Numbered from the stretch's first letter, positions 39,977 to 48,960 are shown. The stretch: DNA of 64,000 bases from Actinomadura xylanilytica (GCF_030283145.1 NZ_JASNWE010000002.1:620001-684000), one strand, 5' to 3'. Notes: a model not told the origin generated them from the sequence alone. Numbers and translations: made by a program.

Positions 39977-40283
39977 TCCTCAAGGCGGCGAACCAGGGCG
40001 TGCCCCCGCGACGCCCACGACTTACTACGACGCATCGAACATCCGACTTGTTCCCGTCCGGACTCCCTGAAACCAGGAGGACCGACGCGGAAGCCCACAG
40101 CATGATCGCTTGCTTCACGTTACCCGGGGTGAGTTCTCCGTCACTCTGCTGTACGGGCTGAGGTGATTCGGCCGCATTCTCCGGCGGGCACTGGAAATAT
40201 GAGGCTGGGACCTCGGGCCCACATTGAGGGGCGCCGTGTCCCAGGGGGCCTGCCGTCGAGCACCGCAGGAGCTGACGTACGAC
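39977..40283. other. 307-base divergent intergenic region
   Basis: It separates the DUF1232 gene from the next hydrolase and must hold both promoters. I see no strong palindrome, RNA or small ORF. The segment CACGTTACCCGGGGTGAG near 40117 is the only mildly symmetrical stretch. Confidence 0.4.
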
Positions 40284-41348
40284 ATGAGCGGCGATCGTCC
40301 GACCGAGCGCGACCTCACCCTGCCCGTGCACGGCACGGCCGCGGGGAGCGCCTACCTGGCCCTGCCGCCGACCGCCGTCGACGCCCGGCCCGCCGGTCCG
40401 ACCGGGCTGATCGTGGCCTGGCCGGGCTTTGACCCGCCGCGCGCCGCGGCGGCGCTGGCCACGGCGATGCCGATGACCGGCGTGCCGGTCTGGCGGGTCT
40501 ACCTCGAACTGCCCGGCGACGCCGAGGGCGCGGCGGGCGGGCTCGGCTCGGGCGCGATCCTGGAGTCGCGCTTCATCGAGGCCTACGGCGCGGCGGTCGA
40601 GGAGGCGTCCGAACGGCTGCCCGACGCGCTCGCCGACATCCGGCGCGACCTCGGGCTGGACGAGGGGCCGGTCGGCCTGGCCGGGTTCTCCGCGGGCGGC
40701 TCGGCGGCGCTGCTCGCGGTCGCGCGGGGGGCGGTCCCGATCAGTACCGCGGCGGTCGTGGCACCGGTCATCGCGCCGTCGCGGTCGGCCGGGGCGGTCG
40801 AGAAGCGCGCCGCCCGCGACCGCGCCTGGACCGAGGAGGCCCGCGAGCTCGCCGACCGCCTCGACCTCGGCATGCGGGCGGCCGACATCGCCGCGCGCGA
40901 CACCGCGCTGCTGCTGATCGGCGGCGCCAAGGACCGGGTCGTCCCGCCCGCCGAGATCACCGCGCTGCGCGACCTGCTGCGGCGGTGCGGGGCCGGGGCG
41001 GTCGAGTCCGCCACGTTCCGGATGGCGCACGCTCTGGCGGCCGAGCCCGGCACGGCGGCCCGCCCGCCGATCACCGAGGCGGTGCGGGTCGACGGGGTGC
41101 TCACCGACTGGTTCCGCGAACGCATCGCCGAGACGGTCCCCGGCGCCGAACCCGCGGCGGGCGGCGAAGCGATCGGCGCCGACCCGCCGGACGACGCGGC
41201 CGACGAGACGGCGGCGCCGAACCCGCCCGCACATGCCTGGCCCGCGCCACCGGCCGCGAACGGGACGGCCGCGTCCGAGCCGGCTTCCCCGGACGTCACG
41301 GGAACGTGGCTGGAGCCCGCGAGCGGTGGCAGGGGACGCCACTCCTGA
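40284..41348 (+). CDS. Alpha/beta-hydrolase with proline/alanine-rich tail
   Basis: The product is 354 residues from ATG 40284 (AGGAG 12 bases upstream). The fold is recognised by VAWPGFDPPRAAAALATAMP, nucleophile Ser in GLAGFSAGGSAALLAVA, an acid in IGGAKDRVVPPAE, and His in FRMAHALAAEPGT. The last 80 residues are low complexity (Pro, Ala, Glu) and probably disordered. No signal peptide. Substrate unknown. Codon use is normal for the genome. A shared hairpin ends this gene and the convergent RlpA-like gene. Confidence 0.75.
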   Translation: MSGDRPTERDLTLPVHGTAAGSAYLALPPTAVDARPAGPTGLIVAWPGFDPPRAAAALATAMPMTGVPVWRVYLELPGDAEGAAGGLGSGAILESRFIEAYGAAVEEASERLPDALADIRRDLGLDEGPVGLAGFSAGGSAALLAVARGAVPISTAAVVAPVIAPSRSAGAVEKRAARDRAWTEEARELADRLDLGMRAADIAARDTALLLIGGAKDRVVPPAEITALRDLLRRCGAGAVESATFRMAHALAAEPGTAARPPITEAVRVDGVLTDWFRERIAETVPGAEPAAGGEAIGADPPDDAADETAAPNPPAHAWPAPPAANGTAASEPASPDVTGTWLEPASGGRGRHS

Positions 41349-41388
41349 CCTGCCGTCCGCACCGGACCCCATGGGCGCGCCGGACCTG

Positions 41389-41422
41389 ACGGGCGCGCGC
41401 CGGACGGGCCGGCGCGCGCCGT
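41389..41422. terminator. Hairpin between convergent genes
   Basis: CGGGCGCGCGCCGG pairs with CCGGCGCGCGCCG with one bulge and a short loop, just before the RlpA-like stop codon. Confidence 0.6.
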
Positions 41423-41427
41423 GCGGG

Positions 41428-42060
41428 TCAGGTGCGGGCGAGCACCTGGTAGCGCACCGGGATCACACCCGATCCGGTGCCGCCCACCTTCGTCATCGCG
41501 GCCTTCGACAGGTCCAGGCAGCGACCGCCCGCGTACGGTCCCCGGTCGTTGATGCGCACGGTGACCGACCGGCCGTTGTTCTTGTTGGTCACCCTGACCT
41601 TGGAGCCCATCGGCAGCGTCTTGTGCGCCGCCGTCAGCTCGTCCGGGTCGAAGCGCTCGCCGCTGGCGGTCATCTGCCCCTCCCAGTAGAAGGACGCCTC
41701 ACACGAGCCCGTCCGCAGCACGCGCGGCTTCGGGGCCTGCTTCCTCTTGGGCTTGACCGCCTTCTCGGTCTTGGGCTTGGCCACGGTCTCGGCCTGCGAT
41801 GGAACCTCGGGCCGCGCGTCGGACGGTGGCTCCGGGGCCCGGGGCCGGCCGCGGTCCGCCCGTTCGGGCACGGTCCGCGGCGGGTCCGCGAGTGGAGTGG
41901 TGGACCGCGGTGCGGTCTGGGCCGCCCTCGCGGAGCCGGCCGAGCCGTCTCCGCCGAGGAGGACGATGGCGCCCGCCGCGACGAACGCGACGGCGACGCC
42001 GGAGGCGATCAGGATGGTCCGAAGACGGTTCTTGGGGCGATGCTTGCCAGCGCTACCCAC
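41428..42060 (-). CDS. RlpA-like double-psi beta-barrel wall protein
   Basis: The product is 210 residues from GTG 42060, chosen for AAAGGA 6 bases upstream over an ATG 12 codons earlier. One N-terminal membrane anchor (LIASGVAVAFVAAGAIVLLG), a Pro/Lys-rich linker, and a C-terminal double-psi barrel: ASFYWEGQMTASGERFDPDE, LTAAHKTLPMGSKVRVTN, VRINDRGPYAGGRCLDLSKA. The barrel Asp in NDRGP is the catalytic residue of RlpA lytic transglycosylases. It should act on peptidoglycan outside the membrane. Upstream lies a long gap that could be a 5' leader. Confidence 0.85.
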   Translation of the reverse strand: MGSAGKHRPKNRLRTILIASGVAVAFVAAGAIVLLGGDGSAGSARAAQTAPRSTTPLADPPRTVPERADRGRPRAPEPPSDARPEVPSQAETVAKPKTEKAVKPKRKQAPKPRVLRTGSCEASFYWEGQMTASGERFDPDELTAAHKTLPMGSKVRVTNKNNGRSVTVRINDRGPYAGGRCLDLSKAAMTKVGGTGSGVIPVRYQVLART

Positions 42061-42616
42061 AGAGAGTCCTTTGATCGGGGACAGGGCCCCGGACACCGGC
42101 GTGCGTCGTCACCGCCGTCAAGGCGCGGCCCGCCCGCGCGGCCGGTCGGCCGCCGGACGGATCACCGCGCGGCCAGCCCGCCGGGTGCAGAACCCCGTGG
42201 GCGCCCACCACACGCCTGGATCAGGCGTGTCCGCTCGTCGCGGAACCGGCGTCCGGTCTAGTGCGACGGCGGGTCCGTTCAGCGAGGTCCCTCATGGCGC
42301 CGCACACAAATCCTTGACCGTACGTTGCGTGCCCGATGAAACGCGCCGGGGACCCTTGTTTGTGGGCTTTGTCACTCGGAGTTTATCGGAATGAGACCGT
42401 CCGGACGCACTGGGTCATCGGCAAAGAAGATCGTCTTTACTGTTCTGTGAAGTTCGATCTCGGCGCTATAACGAGCGTCCGATCCGGGACGGGTGCGAAA
42501 TGCGGACGGGGCGCCCGAGAGATGCCGGTTCATCCCTGGGGCGCCCCGTCCGGGGTCGGCGTGCCGAGCCGCTCGGCACGCCCGGGGCCGCGGCCCGCGC
42601 GGCCCCCGAGGTCTCG
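42061..42616. other. 556-base intergenic region upstream of the RlpA-like gene
   Basis: It contains the hairpin ACACGCCT-N5-AGGCGTGT (42210-42230) and the terminator listed next. It also holds ACGGGGCGCC/GGCGCCCCGT arms around 42506-42549, and a segment GCTTTGTCACTCGGAGT (about 42366-42382) that resembles one half of the lipid-locus operator. A long structured leader for the RlpA-like gene is possible, but I could not match it to a known riboswitch. Confidence 0.4.
42559..42581 (-). terminator. Terminator after the small secreted protein gene
   Basis: GCGTGCCGAG pairs with CTCGGCACGC around a 3-base loop, 36 bases past the stop codon on the minus strand. Confidence 0.6.
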
Positions 42617-42988
42617 TCAGCGCACTCCCGGCCCCCCGCCGGCCACCGGGCGCCCGCCCGCGGACGGGCGGCAGCGGGCCGCGGCGGCCTCCCTGGCCCG
42701 GTGTCCCGGCGCGGACGCCACCCGCCCGCCACCTGCGATCATCGGCGGGACGGCCCGGCCGGCGGCCTTCCGGACGATTCCGGTGACGCCGCCCGCGAGG
42801 CCGTCGGGACCGCATTCGGTGACGCCGGGGGCGATCCCGTCGCCCCCGCCCTGGATCTGGCCCGACCCGTTCCCGCCCGGCCCGCCGGACGCGCTCGACC
42901 CGCTCGCGGGCAGGACCGCGACGATCAGCGCGGCGGCGGCGGGCGCGAGCGCGACGGCCCGTATGACGTTCCCGAAGGATAGGTTCAT
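42617..42988 (-). CDS. Small secreted protein of unknown function
   Basis: The product is 123 residues, ATG behind GGGGGAG. A Sec signal peptide (VIRAVALAPAAAALIVAVLP, cleavage near SGSSA) is followed by a glycine-rich segment and two isolated cysteines. No motif is recognised. The C-terminal half is Arg/Ala/Gly-rich and less convincing, so the true protein may be shorter. It stands alone between two terminators. Confidence 0.5.
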   Translation of the reverse strand: MNLSFGNVIRAVALAPAAAALIVAVLPASGSSASGGPGGNGSGQIQGGGDGIAPGVTECGPDGLAGGVTGIVRKAAGRAVPPMIAGGGRVASAPGHRAREAAAARCRPSAGGRPVAGGGPGVR

Positions 42989-43213
42989 GTGCTCCCCCTG
43001 AGGGTTTCGGTCGGCCTGCTCGGGTCCGTGCCGCGGACTCATGACACCTCTGACCTCCCGTACATCCGCCGCACCATCGTGCGGGGACATTAGTACAGGC
43101 GAGGGAAAGGCACGGCGATTTCTCCGGCCGGATGGGGCACGTGACACAGGTCTACCGAAGGGGGTTCTCTACCATTTCCCTCTCATGCCAGAAATGCCAA
43201 TAGAACCGAAAAA

Positions 43214-43254
43214 CGGGGGCGTTCCGGACGTGATGCGAGTCCGGAACACCCCCG
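43214..43254 (-). terminator. Rho-independent terminator for the ferritin-like gene
   Basis: CGGGGGCGTTCCGGAC pairs with GTCCGGAACACCCCCG (one G-U) and is followed on the minus strand by GTTTTTCGG, a U-tract. It is the clearest intrinsic terminator in the window. Confidence 0.8.
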
Positions 43255-43258
43255 CCGA

Positions 43259-43448
43259 TCGGAACGCGGGGCCTACGGCCTGTTTCAAAACCGCCTCAGC
43301 CGTCGCGCGAGCGCGCTACCTGGCCGGCGGGGCGAAGCCGGAGGCGAGCCCCACCGGCCAGATCGCGAAGCGATGTCGCGCTCGCCCCAAGCCAGGTCGG
43401 CGTCCGAGCCCTAGGCGAGGACGCCGGGCCGGGCTCTAAGACACAGAG
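43259..43448. other. 190-base structured intergenic stretch
   Basis: TGGCCGGCGGGGC (43321) pairs with GCCCCACCGGCCA (43348) with one mismatch, loop GAAGCCGGAGGCGA. No gene is seen. It may be a dispersed genomic repeat or an additional terminator. Confidence 0.35.
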
Positions 43449-44561
43449 CTATTCGACGGTGCCGCCGCCGAGGGCGATGGCCTCGTCGACCTCGTTCTGG
43501 CGCGCGGCAAGCTCGCGCGCGTAGCGCTCCTCGTCGACCTTCTCGGCGATGTCCTCGTCCTGCCGCATCAGCACCTCGAGGTCGGCCTTGGCGTTGTCGA
43601 GCACGCCCATGTCGGCGTAGGCGGCCTGCACCTTGTCGCCCCACAGGCCGACGTCGCGCACGCACGGGACGATCCGGCTGAACAGCAGTGACTGGTAGAG
43701 CGTGTACATGTCGGAGTTGTCGACGTACTCCATGCACTTGTCGACGGGCATGTCGAGCTGCTCGAAGACCTCGCGCGCCTTGAACCGGTCGCGCATCAGG
43801 TAGCAGCCCTCGACCACGAACTCCTCGCGCTCGGCCCGTTCCCTGTCGGTCAGCTCGGCGTAGTAGTCCTTGAGCGCGAGCCGGCCGAACGCGACGTGCC
43901 GCGCCTCGTCCTGCATGACGTAGGCGAGGAGCTGCTTGACCAGCGGCGTGGTGGACAGGTCGCGGTAGAGGCCGAACGCGGCGAGCGCGAGCCCCTCGAT
44001 GAGCACCTGCATGCCGAGGTAGGGCAGGTCCCAGCGGCTGTCCTCCAGCGACTCGGCGAGCAGCTTGGCCAGGTCCTGGTTGACCGGGTAGTACATCCCG
44101 ACCTTTTCCTTCAGGAACCGGTTGTACAGCTCGACGTGCCGCGCCTCGTCCATCGTCTGGGTGGCGGCGTAGAACTTGGAGTCGAGGTCGGGCACCGACT
44201 GCACGATGCGGGCCGAGACGTTCAGCGCGCCCTGCTCGCCGTGCAGGAACTGGCTGAACAGCCACGAGCCCTGGTGGCGGCCGAACTCGTCCCGCTCCTT
44301 CTGCGTCATCCGGTCCCAGATCTCCGACCCGAACAGGGGGTTGAAGTTCTCGGGGAGGCCCGCGACGTTGAGCGGGTCGACCTCAAGGTCCCAGTCGATC
44401 CGCTTCTGGGCGTCCCACTGCTTGTCCTTGCCCTTCTGGTAGAGGTTCAGCAGCCGATCGCGGCCGTTGTCGTATTCCCAGGTGAAGCGGGCATCGCCCG
44501 CCATCGGCACATTCCAGGTGTCGTGGGACACCGGGCTTGTGTAGAGGTCGTAGGAACTCAC
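43449..44561 (-). CDS. Ferritin-like diiron protein
   Basis: The product is 370 residues, GTG behind GGAGGAGG. A four-helix diiron core: Glu in SQFLHGEQGALNVSAR, then TMDEARHVELYNRFL, Glu in GMQVLIEGLALAAFG, and VMQDEARHVAFGRLALKDYY, i.e. two E…DEARH pairs as in R2-type and AurF-type oxidases. It could oxidise or desaturate a substrate, or store iron. An N-terminal 60-residue extension is hydrophilic. A 29-bp operator lies upstream and a strong terminator downstream, so it is a regulated single gene. Substrate unknown. Confidence 0.82.
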   Translation of the reverse strand: MSSYDLYTSPVSHDTWNVPMAGDARFTWEYDNGRDRLLNLYQKGKDKQWDAQKRIDWDLEVDPLNVAGLPENFNPLFGSEIWDRMTQKERDEFGRHQGSWLFSQFLHGEQGALNVSARIVQSVPDLDSKFYAATQTMDEARHVELYNRFLKEKVGMYYPVNQDLAKLLAESLEDSRWDLPYLGMQVLIEGLALAAFGLYRDLSTTPLVKQLLAYVMQDEARHVAFGRLALKDYYAELTDRERAEREEFVVEGCYLMRDRFKAREVFEQLDMPVDKCMEYVDNSDMYTLYQSLLFSRIVPCVRDVGLWGDKVQAAYADMGVLDNAKADLEVLMRQDEDIAEKVDEERYARELAARQNEVDEAIALGGGTVE

Positions 44562-44636
44562 GGGGAAGCCTCCTCCGGGCGGTGACGCCTGTGCGGACAG
44601 GGGGTGGTCCGGGGACGGGGTGCGACCTGCCCCACC

Positions 44637-44665
44637 GCTTTACATGTCTTCGTAACATGTAAAGC
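44637..44665. promoter_or_regulatory. 29-bp operator, arms GCTTTACATGT and ACATGTAAAGC
   Basis: Perfect 11-bp arms with a 7-base CTTCGTA spacer, about 76-104 bases upstream of the ferritin-like gene. Size and symmetry fit a TetR-type repressor. It lies in the divergent gap with the kinase gene, 140 bases away. Confidence 0.75.
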
Positions 44666-44804
44666 GCACGCTGGCCAGCCCCGGGGCGAGCCAGGACAAA
44701 AGTCGTGCCGGACGAAGGCCGCGGGCTCGTCGATCACGCCGGGCGGCGGCCCCGAGCCGGCGACGCCGACGCGGGCCCGGCCGCCGTCGTACGATGCAGT
44801 CCTC

Positions 44805-45980
44805 ATGAGCGCGTTCTTCGGCGGCGGGGACCTCGACGGGACGGGCCCCGGCCGGTCCCGTCCGCGGCGCGCCTTCTGGGCCGGGTTCGGCCTCCTCTAC
44901 CTGGTCCCCCTGGCCCGGACGGTCGCGGGCTACTCCGGCCCGCGCCTGGTCTGGGGGGCGCTCGCCCTGGTGGTGTTCATCGGCCTCTACATGGCCACGC
45001 CGCTCTCCATGGAGAGCTGGATCAAGCCGGTCGGCAACCGCACCTGGGTGCTGCTCGGGACGTTCGCCGTGGTCAGCACGGCTCTGCCGTTCGTGTTCGG
45101 CGCCGAATGGATCGGGTCGCCGATCTACCTGGCGACGACCTGCGCGATGACGCTGCCGATGCGGTGGGTGCCGTGGGGCGTCGCCGCCGCGGCGCTCATC
45201 TCGCTCGCGCAGTGCGCGCTGGTCGACGGCGCCCGGGACGCGCTGCCGGTCCTCGCGGTCACCGCGCTGTCGCTCGGCATGTTCATGTTCGCCTTCCGGC
45301 ACGCGCGCACGCTCGTCCAGCAGCTCCGCGAGGCGCGCGGCGAGGTGGCCCGGCTCGCGGCGGCCGACGAGCGGCTGCGCATCGCCCGCGACCTGCACGA
45401 CCTGCTCGGCAACAGCCTGTCGCTCATCGTGCTGAAGAGCGAGCTGGCCCGCCGGGTCGCCGAGCGCGACCCGGCCCGCACCATCACCGAGATCAACGAC
45501 ATCGAGTCGGTGGCCCGGGAGTCGCTGGCCGACGTGCGCGCGGCGATCTCCGGCTACCGGCGGCGCGACCTGACCGGGGAGCTCGACGGGGCCCGCGCCG
45601 TCCTCGCCGCCGCCGAGATCGGCACCACCGTGCGGACGTCCGGCACCCCGCTGCCCGGCGCGGTCGACGGGCTGTTCGGCTGGGCGGTGCGCGAGGGCGT
45701 CACCAACGTCGTCCGGCACTCCCGCGCCGCGCACGTGCACATCACGGTGACCTGCGCGGACGGCGCCGCGCTGCTGGAGGTCGCCGACGACGGCTGCGCG
45801 GGGACCGACGCGGTCGGCCCGTTCGACCCCGGCAACGGCCTCACCGGCCTGACCGAGCGCGTCGCGGCCGCGAACGGCACCCTCGAGGCGGGGCCGGTCC
45901 CGGGCGGCGGGTTCCGGTTGGCGGTCCGGGTGCCGCTCGCCCCCGGCGCCGGCCGCGCGCCGGTAGGGTCGCCCTCGTGA
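44805..45980 (+). CDS. NarL-type sensor histidine kinase (DesK-like)
   Basis: The product is 391 residues. Five or six membrane helices in the first 170 residues, a coiled coil, then HisKA_3 with phospho-His in RIARDLHDLLGNSLSLIVLK, and an HATPase with VREGVTNVVRHSRA and NGLTGLTERVAAANGTLE. No extracellular sensor domain: the signal is probably sensed in the membrane, as in DesK (membrane fluidity). The response regulator overlaps its stop by 4 bases. It diverges from the ferritin-like diiron gene, so control of a lipid-modifying oxidase is a reasonable guess. Confidence 0.92.
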   Translation: MSAFFGGGDLDGTGPGRSRPRRAFWAGFGLLYLVPLARTVAGYSGPRLVWGALALVVFIGLYMATPLSMESWIKPVGNRTWVLLGTFAVVSTALPFVFGAEWIGSPIYLATTCAMTLPMRWVPWGVAAAALISLAQCALVDGARDALPVLAVTALSLGMFMFAFRHARTLVQQLREARGEVARLAAADERLRIARDLHDLLGNSLSLIVLKSELARRVAERDPARTITEINDIESVARESLADVRAAISGYRRRDLTGELDGARAVLAAAEIGTTVRTSGTPLPGAVDGLFGWAVREGVTNVVRHSRAAHVHITVTCADGAALLEVADDGCAGTDAVGPFDPGNGLTGLTERVAAANGTLEAGPVPGGGFRLAVRVPLAPGAGRAPVGSPS

Positions 45981-46582
45981 TCCGGGTGATGCTGGCCGAG
46001 GACCAGGGCATGGTCCGCGGCGCCCTCGCGTCGCTGCTCGGGCTGGAGGACGACCTGGAGGTCGTCGGCGAGGCCGGCGACGGCGACGAGGCGGTGCGCG
46101 TCGCCGCCCGGGTCCGGCCCGACGTCGCGCTGCTCGACATCGAGATGCCCGGCCGGGACGGGCTGAGCGCCGCACCCGGGATCCGCGCGGCGGCGCCCGG
46201 CTGCGAGATCATGATCCTCACCACCTTCGGCCGCCCCGGCCACCTGCGCCGCGCCATGGCGGCCGGGGCGTCGGCGTTCCTGGTCAAGGACGGCCCGGCG
46301 CGGGAGCTGGCCGCCGCGATCCGCCGCGTGGTCGCGGGCGAGCGGGTGATCGACCCGGCGCTCGCCGCCGCCGCGCTCGGCGCCGACCCGAACCCGCTGT
46401 CGCCGCGCGAGTGCGCGGTGCTCACCGCCGGGGCGGGCGGCGCCACCGTCGCCGACATCTCCGCCGCCCTGCACCTGCCGGAGGGCACCGTCCGCGACCA
46501 CCTGTCCGCGGCGATCGGCAAGGTCGGCGCGCGCGACCGGAGCGAGGCCGTGCACGCCGCCCGCGACCAGGGCTGGCTGTGA
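45977..46582 (+). CDS. NarL/LuxR-type response regulator (DesR-like)
   Basis: The product is 201 residues. Receiver with acidic pocket LAEDQGM, phospho-Asp in VALLDIEMPGRDG, and Lys in FLVKDGPA. LuxR-type helix-turn-helix LSPRECAVLTAGAGGATVAD and LHLPEGTVRDHLSAAIGKVG. GTG overlaps the kinase stop and its own stop overlaps the next gene, so kinase, regulator and lipoprotein esterase form one coupled operon. Confidence 0.94.
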   Translation: MIRVMLAEDQGMVRGALASLLGLEDDLEVVGEAGDGDEAVRVAARVRPDVALLDIEMPGRDGLSAAPGIRAAAPGCEIMILTTFGRPGHLRRAMAAGASAFLVKDGPARELAAAIRRVVAGERVIDPALAAAALGADPNPLSPRECAVLTAGAGGATVADISAALHLPEGTVRDHLSAAIGKVGARDRSEAVHAARDQGWL

Positions 46583-47622
46583 ACCCGGCCGCGCCGGCCG
46601 TCCTCGCTCTCACCCTGCTGGCCGGCGGTGCGCTGGCCGGCTGCGCGGGCTCCGGAGCACCCGCCCGGCCGTCCCGGGGCGCGGCCGGACCGGCCCCGGC
46701 GGGCGGCGCGCCCACGGGACGGACCGGTGGGCAGGCCGCCGCGCAGGCCGGGAAGGCCGCGCCGAGCGCGGGCTGCGGGCGGCAGGCGGCGGCGTCCACC
46801 GGACGGCATTCGTTCGGCGGACGGTCCTACCTGCTCACCCTGCCGCAGGGCGGTGACCGCACCCCCGCACCGTTGATCGTCGATCTGCACGGGCTGCGTT
46901 CCAACGGATTCCAGCAGGCGCTCTACGGCCGGCTGGCCAACGCCGGGCCCGCCCGCGGGTTCGTCGTGGCCGAGCCGGAGGGCGGACCCGGCCGGCGGGG
47001 CTGGAAGCTGCCCGGCATGGCCGACGGCGCCGCCGACATCGCCTACGTCGCGGCGCTGCTCGACCACCTCGAACGGACGCTGTGCGTCGACCGGCGGGGC
47101 GAGTTCGCGGCGGGATTCTCCAACGGCGCCGGGCTCTCGGCCGCGCTGGTGTGCGGGCTGCCCGGACGGCTCGCCGGGATCGCGCCGGTGGCCGGCCTCA
47201 ATCTCGCCCGGCCGTGCGCGGGCGCCCGTCCGGCGACGATCGTCGCCTTCCACGGCACCACCGACCCGATCGTCCCGTACGGCGGCGGCGAGCCGTTCGG
47301 CGGCGACCGGCGGCAGGTCCCGGACTGGATGCGCCCGCTGAGCGGGTCGTTCGCCCTGCCGCCGGTGGCCGCGCTCGCAGGCCGGTGGGCGCGGACGTTC
47401 GGCTGCCGCGCCACGGCGCGCGACGCCCCGGGTCCGAGCGTCGCGCACCTCGCGCGCACCGGCTGCCGGGGCGGGGCGCGCGTCGAGCTCTACTCGGTGA
47501 CGGGCGGTGGCCACACCTGGCCGGGCTCGATGCCCATCGGCCTCGGCACAACCACCGGTCAGATCGACGCGACCCGGCTCATCCTGGACGCGTTCTCCCG
47601 CACCCGCGCCGTCGGCCGCTGA
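46579..47622 (+). CDS. Lipoprotein esterase, LpqC/PHB-depolymerase-like
   Basis: The product is 347 residues, GTG overlapping the regulator stop. Lipoprotein signal with lipobox LAGC (Cys about 21). After a Pro/Gly/Ala linker, an esterase fold: PLIVDLHGLRSNGFQQALYG, nucleophile Ser in EFAAGFSNGAGLSAALVC, acid in FHGTTDPIVPYGGG, and His in TGGGHTWPGSMP. Four further cysteines could form disulfides. Anchored outside the membrane, it should hydrolyse esters. Its coupling to a DesK/DesR-like pair suggests an envelope lipid substrate. Confidence 0.85.
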   Translation: MNPAAPAVLALTLLAGGALAGCAGSGAPARPSRGAAGPAPAGGAPTGRTGGQAAAQAGKAAPSAGCGRQAAASTGRHSFGGRSYLLTLPQGGDRTPAPLIVDLHGLRSNGFQQALYGRLANAGPARGFVVAEPEGGPGRRGWKLPGMADGAADIAYVAALLDHLERTLCVDRRGEFAAGFSNGAGLSAALVCGLPGRLAGIAPVAGLNLARPCAGARPATIVAFHGTTDPIVPYGGGEPFGGDRRQVPDWMRPLSGSFALPPVAALAGRWARTFGCRATARDAPGPSVAHLARTGCRGGARVELYSVTGGGHTWPGSMPIGLGTTTGQIDATRLILDAFSRTRAVGR

Positions 47623-47650
47623 GCCGTCCGCCGGGGCCGTCCGCCGGGCG

Positions 47651-48271
47651 TCAGCGGGACTGGAGGGCGTCCAGGCCGATCGCCTGCGCGATGACCAGCC
47701 GCCGGTCCAGCCGGGGGTCCTTGACGTCGACGACGTAGCGGTCGCGGAAGCCGAACTTCTTCTCCACCGAGAAGGCGTCCTGGCCACCGACGCGGAAGTC
47801 GAAGTGGTACGGCCATGCGAACGGCAGGTTCTCGGCGTACGGGATGACGTTCCACACCCGCCGCAGGATCGCCACGAACTTGTTGCGCTCGCTGCCCGTC
47901 GTGACCTCCATGCCCGGCTGCTCAAGATGCCAGGTCGAGGCGAGCAGCGACTTCTTGAAGTCCTTACGGAAGACGCCGATCGGCTGCCCGTCCGCGCCGG
48001 TGACGTCGTACGCCGAGGCCAGGTCGATGCGCTTGCGCGCCTTGAAGCCGAGCAGCGGATGCGCCTTGGTGTCGTCGGAGTAGAGGGTGACCTGTTCCTT
48101 GAAGGCCATCCGCTTCTGCTGCGCGAACGCGACGAGCGGGCCCTCCGAGCCGTCCGGCGCCTCGACGTGCACCTCGTACTGGTTGACCATCAGCCGCAGC
48201 CGCTGCCGTACGAGAAAGCGGGTCTGTGTCTGGAGCTTCGCGATTTCCACCGAGCTCACCTGTTCCGCCAT
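47651..48271 (-). CDS. LURP-one-related (phospholipid scramblase-like) protein
   Basis: The product is 206 residues. The 12-strand LOR barrel is recognised by RFLVRQRLRLMVNQYEVHVE, the KEQVTLYSDD strand, LLGFKARKRIDLASAYDVTG and the end FGFRDRYVVDVKDPRLDRRL. The family is shared with plant LURP1 and scramblases. Bacterial members have no proven function. No membrane segment. The start ATG has only a weak GGAA upstream. It precedes a TetR gene on the same strand but with its own gap. Confidence 0.75.
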   Translation of the reverse strand: MAEQVSSVEIAKLQTQTRFLVRQRLRLMVNQYEVHVEAPDGSEGPLVAFAQQKRMAFKEQVTLYSDDTKAHPLLGFKARKRIDLASAYDVTGADGQPIGVFRKDFKKSLLASTWHLEQPGMEVTTGSERNKFVAILRRVWNVIPYAENLPFAWPYHFDFRVGGQDAFSVEKKFGFRDRYVVDVKDPRLDRRLVIAQAIGLDALQSR

Positions 48272-48327
48272 GTTCCGGGGGGATGAATGTGCGGAGTCTG
48301 TCACACCCCGATCGCGGTGGCGGCGGG

Positions 48328-48960
48328 TCAGCTCTCCTGGATGTGCGCGGCCAGATAGCCGTGGATCAGCCGCTCGGCCTCGGCGATGATCTCGGGATCG
48401 CCGTCCGGAGAGCGCCGGAAGGCCATCTTGAGCACCGCGTCGCCGGCCTCGACCGAGATCGCCAGCGCGCGGGCCAGCCCGGGGGTGTCCTGGATCGCGA
48501 ACGTCTCGACGATCATCGTGCGGAGCCGGTCGGCGACCACCGCGTTGTTGTCGGCGTCGTTGTCGAGCAGGTTGACGTCGGCGACGTCGCCGAAGCGCAG
48601 CACCCGGAAGCCCGGCACGGCCCGGTGCATGTCGACGAAGATGCCGATGATCGCGCCGACGGTGTCGGACCAGTCGCGGAACGAGCCCTCGGCCAGCCGC
48701 AGCGAGATGCGCCGGCCGAACACCTCCAGGTTGCGCAGCGCGAGCGCCTGCGCGACCGCCCGTTTGTCGGGGAAGAACTGGTAGACCGAGCCGATCGCGA
48801 CCTCGGCGCGCTGCGCGATGCGCGTGGTGGTGAGGCCGTCGTAGCCGTCCTCGTCGAGGATCTCCGCGCACGCGTCGAGCATGCGCTGGACGCGTTCGGC
48901 ACTGCGGCGCTGGGCGGGACGGCGGCGAAGGGGGGTCCGGATCTCGGTCACGCCGTCCAT
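48328..48960 (-). CDS. TetR-family transcriptional regulator
   Basis: The product is 210 residues from ATG 48960 behind GAGGGACA. Helix-turn-helix GLTTTRIAQRAEVAIGSVYQ followed by FFPDKRAVAQALALRNLEVF. The C-terminal helical domain is standard. It diverges from the GH1 beta-glucosidase gene 111 bases away and may repress it, although TetR control of a sugar enzyme would be unusual. The LURP-one gene downstream is an alternative target. Confidence 0.92.
   Translation of the reverse strand: MDGVTEIRTPLRRRPAQRRSAERVQRMLDACAEILDEDGYDGLTTTRIAQRAEVAIGSVYQFFPDKRAVAQALALRNLEVFGRRISLRLAEGSFRDWSDTVGAIIGIFVDMHRAVPGFRVLRFGDVADVNLLDNDADNNAVVADRLRTMIVETFAIQDTPGLARALAISVEAGDAVLKMAFRRSPDGDPEIIAEAERLIHGYLAAHIQES

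Noticed and set aside
42061..42616. c-di-AMP (ydaO) riboswitch upstream of the RlpA-like gene
   Set aside because: Such riboswitches often precede actinobacterial wall-hydrolase genes, but I could not find the conserved core segments here, so I do not call it.
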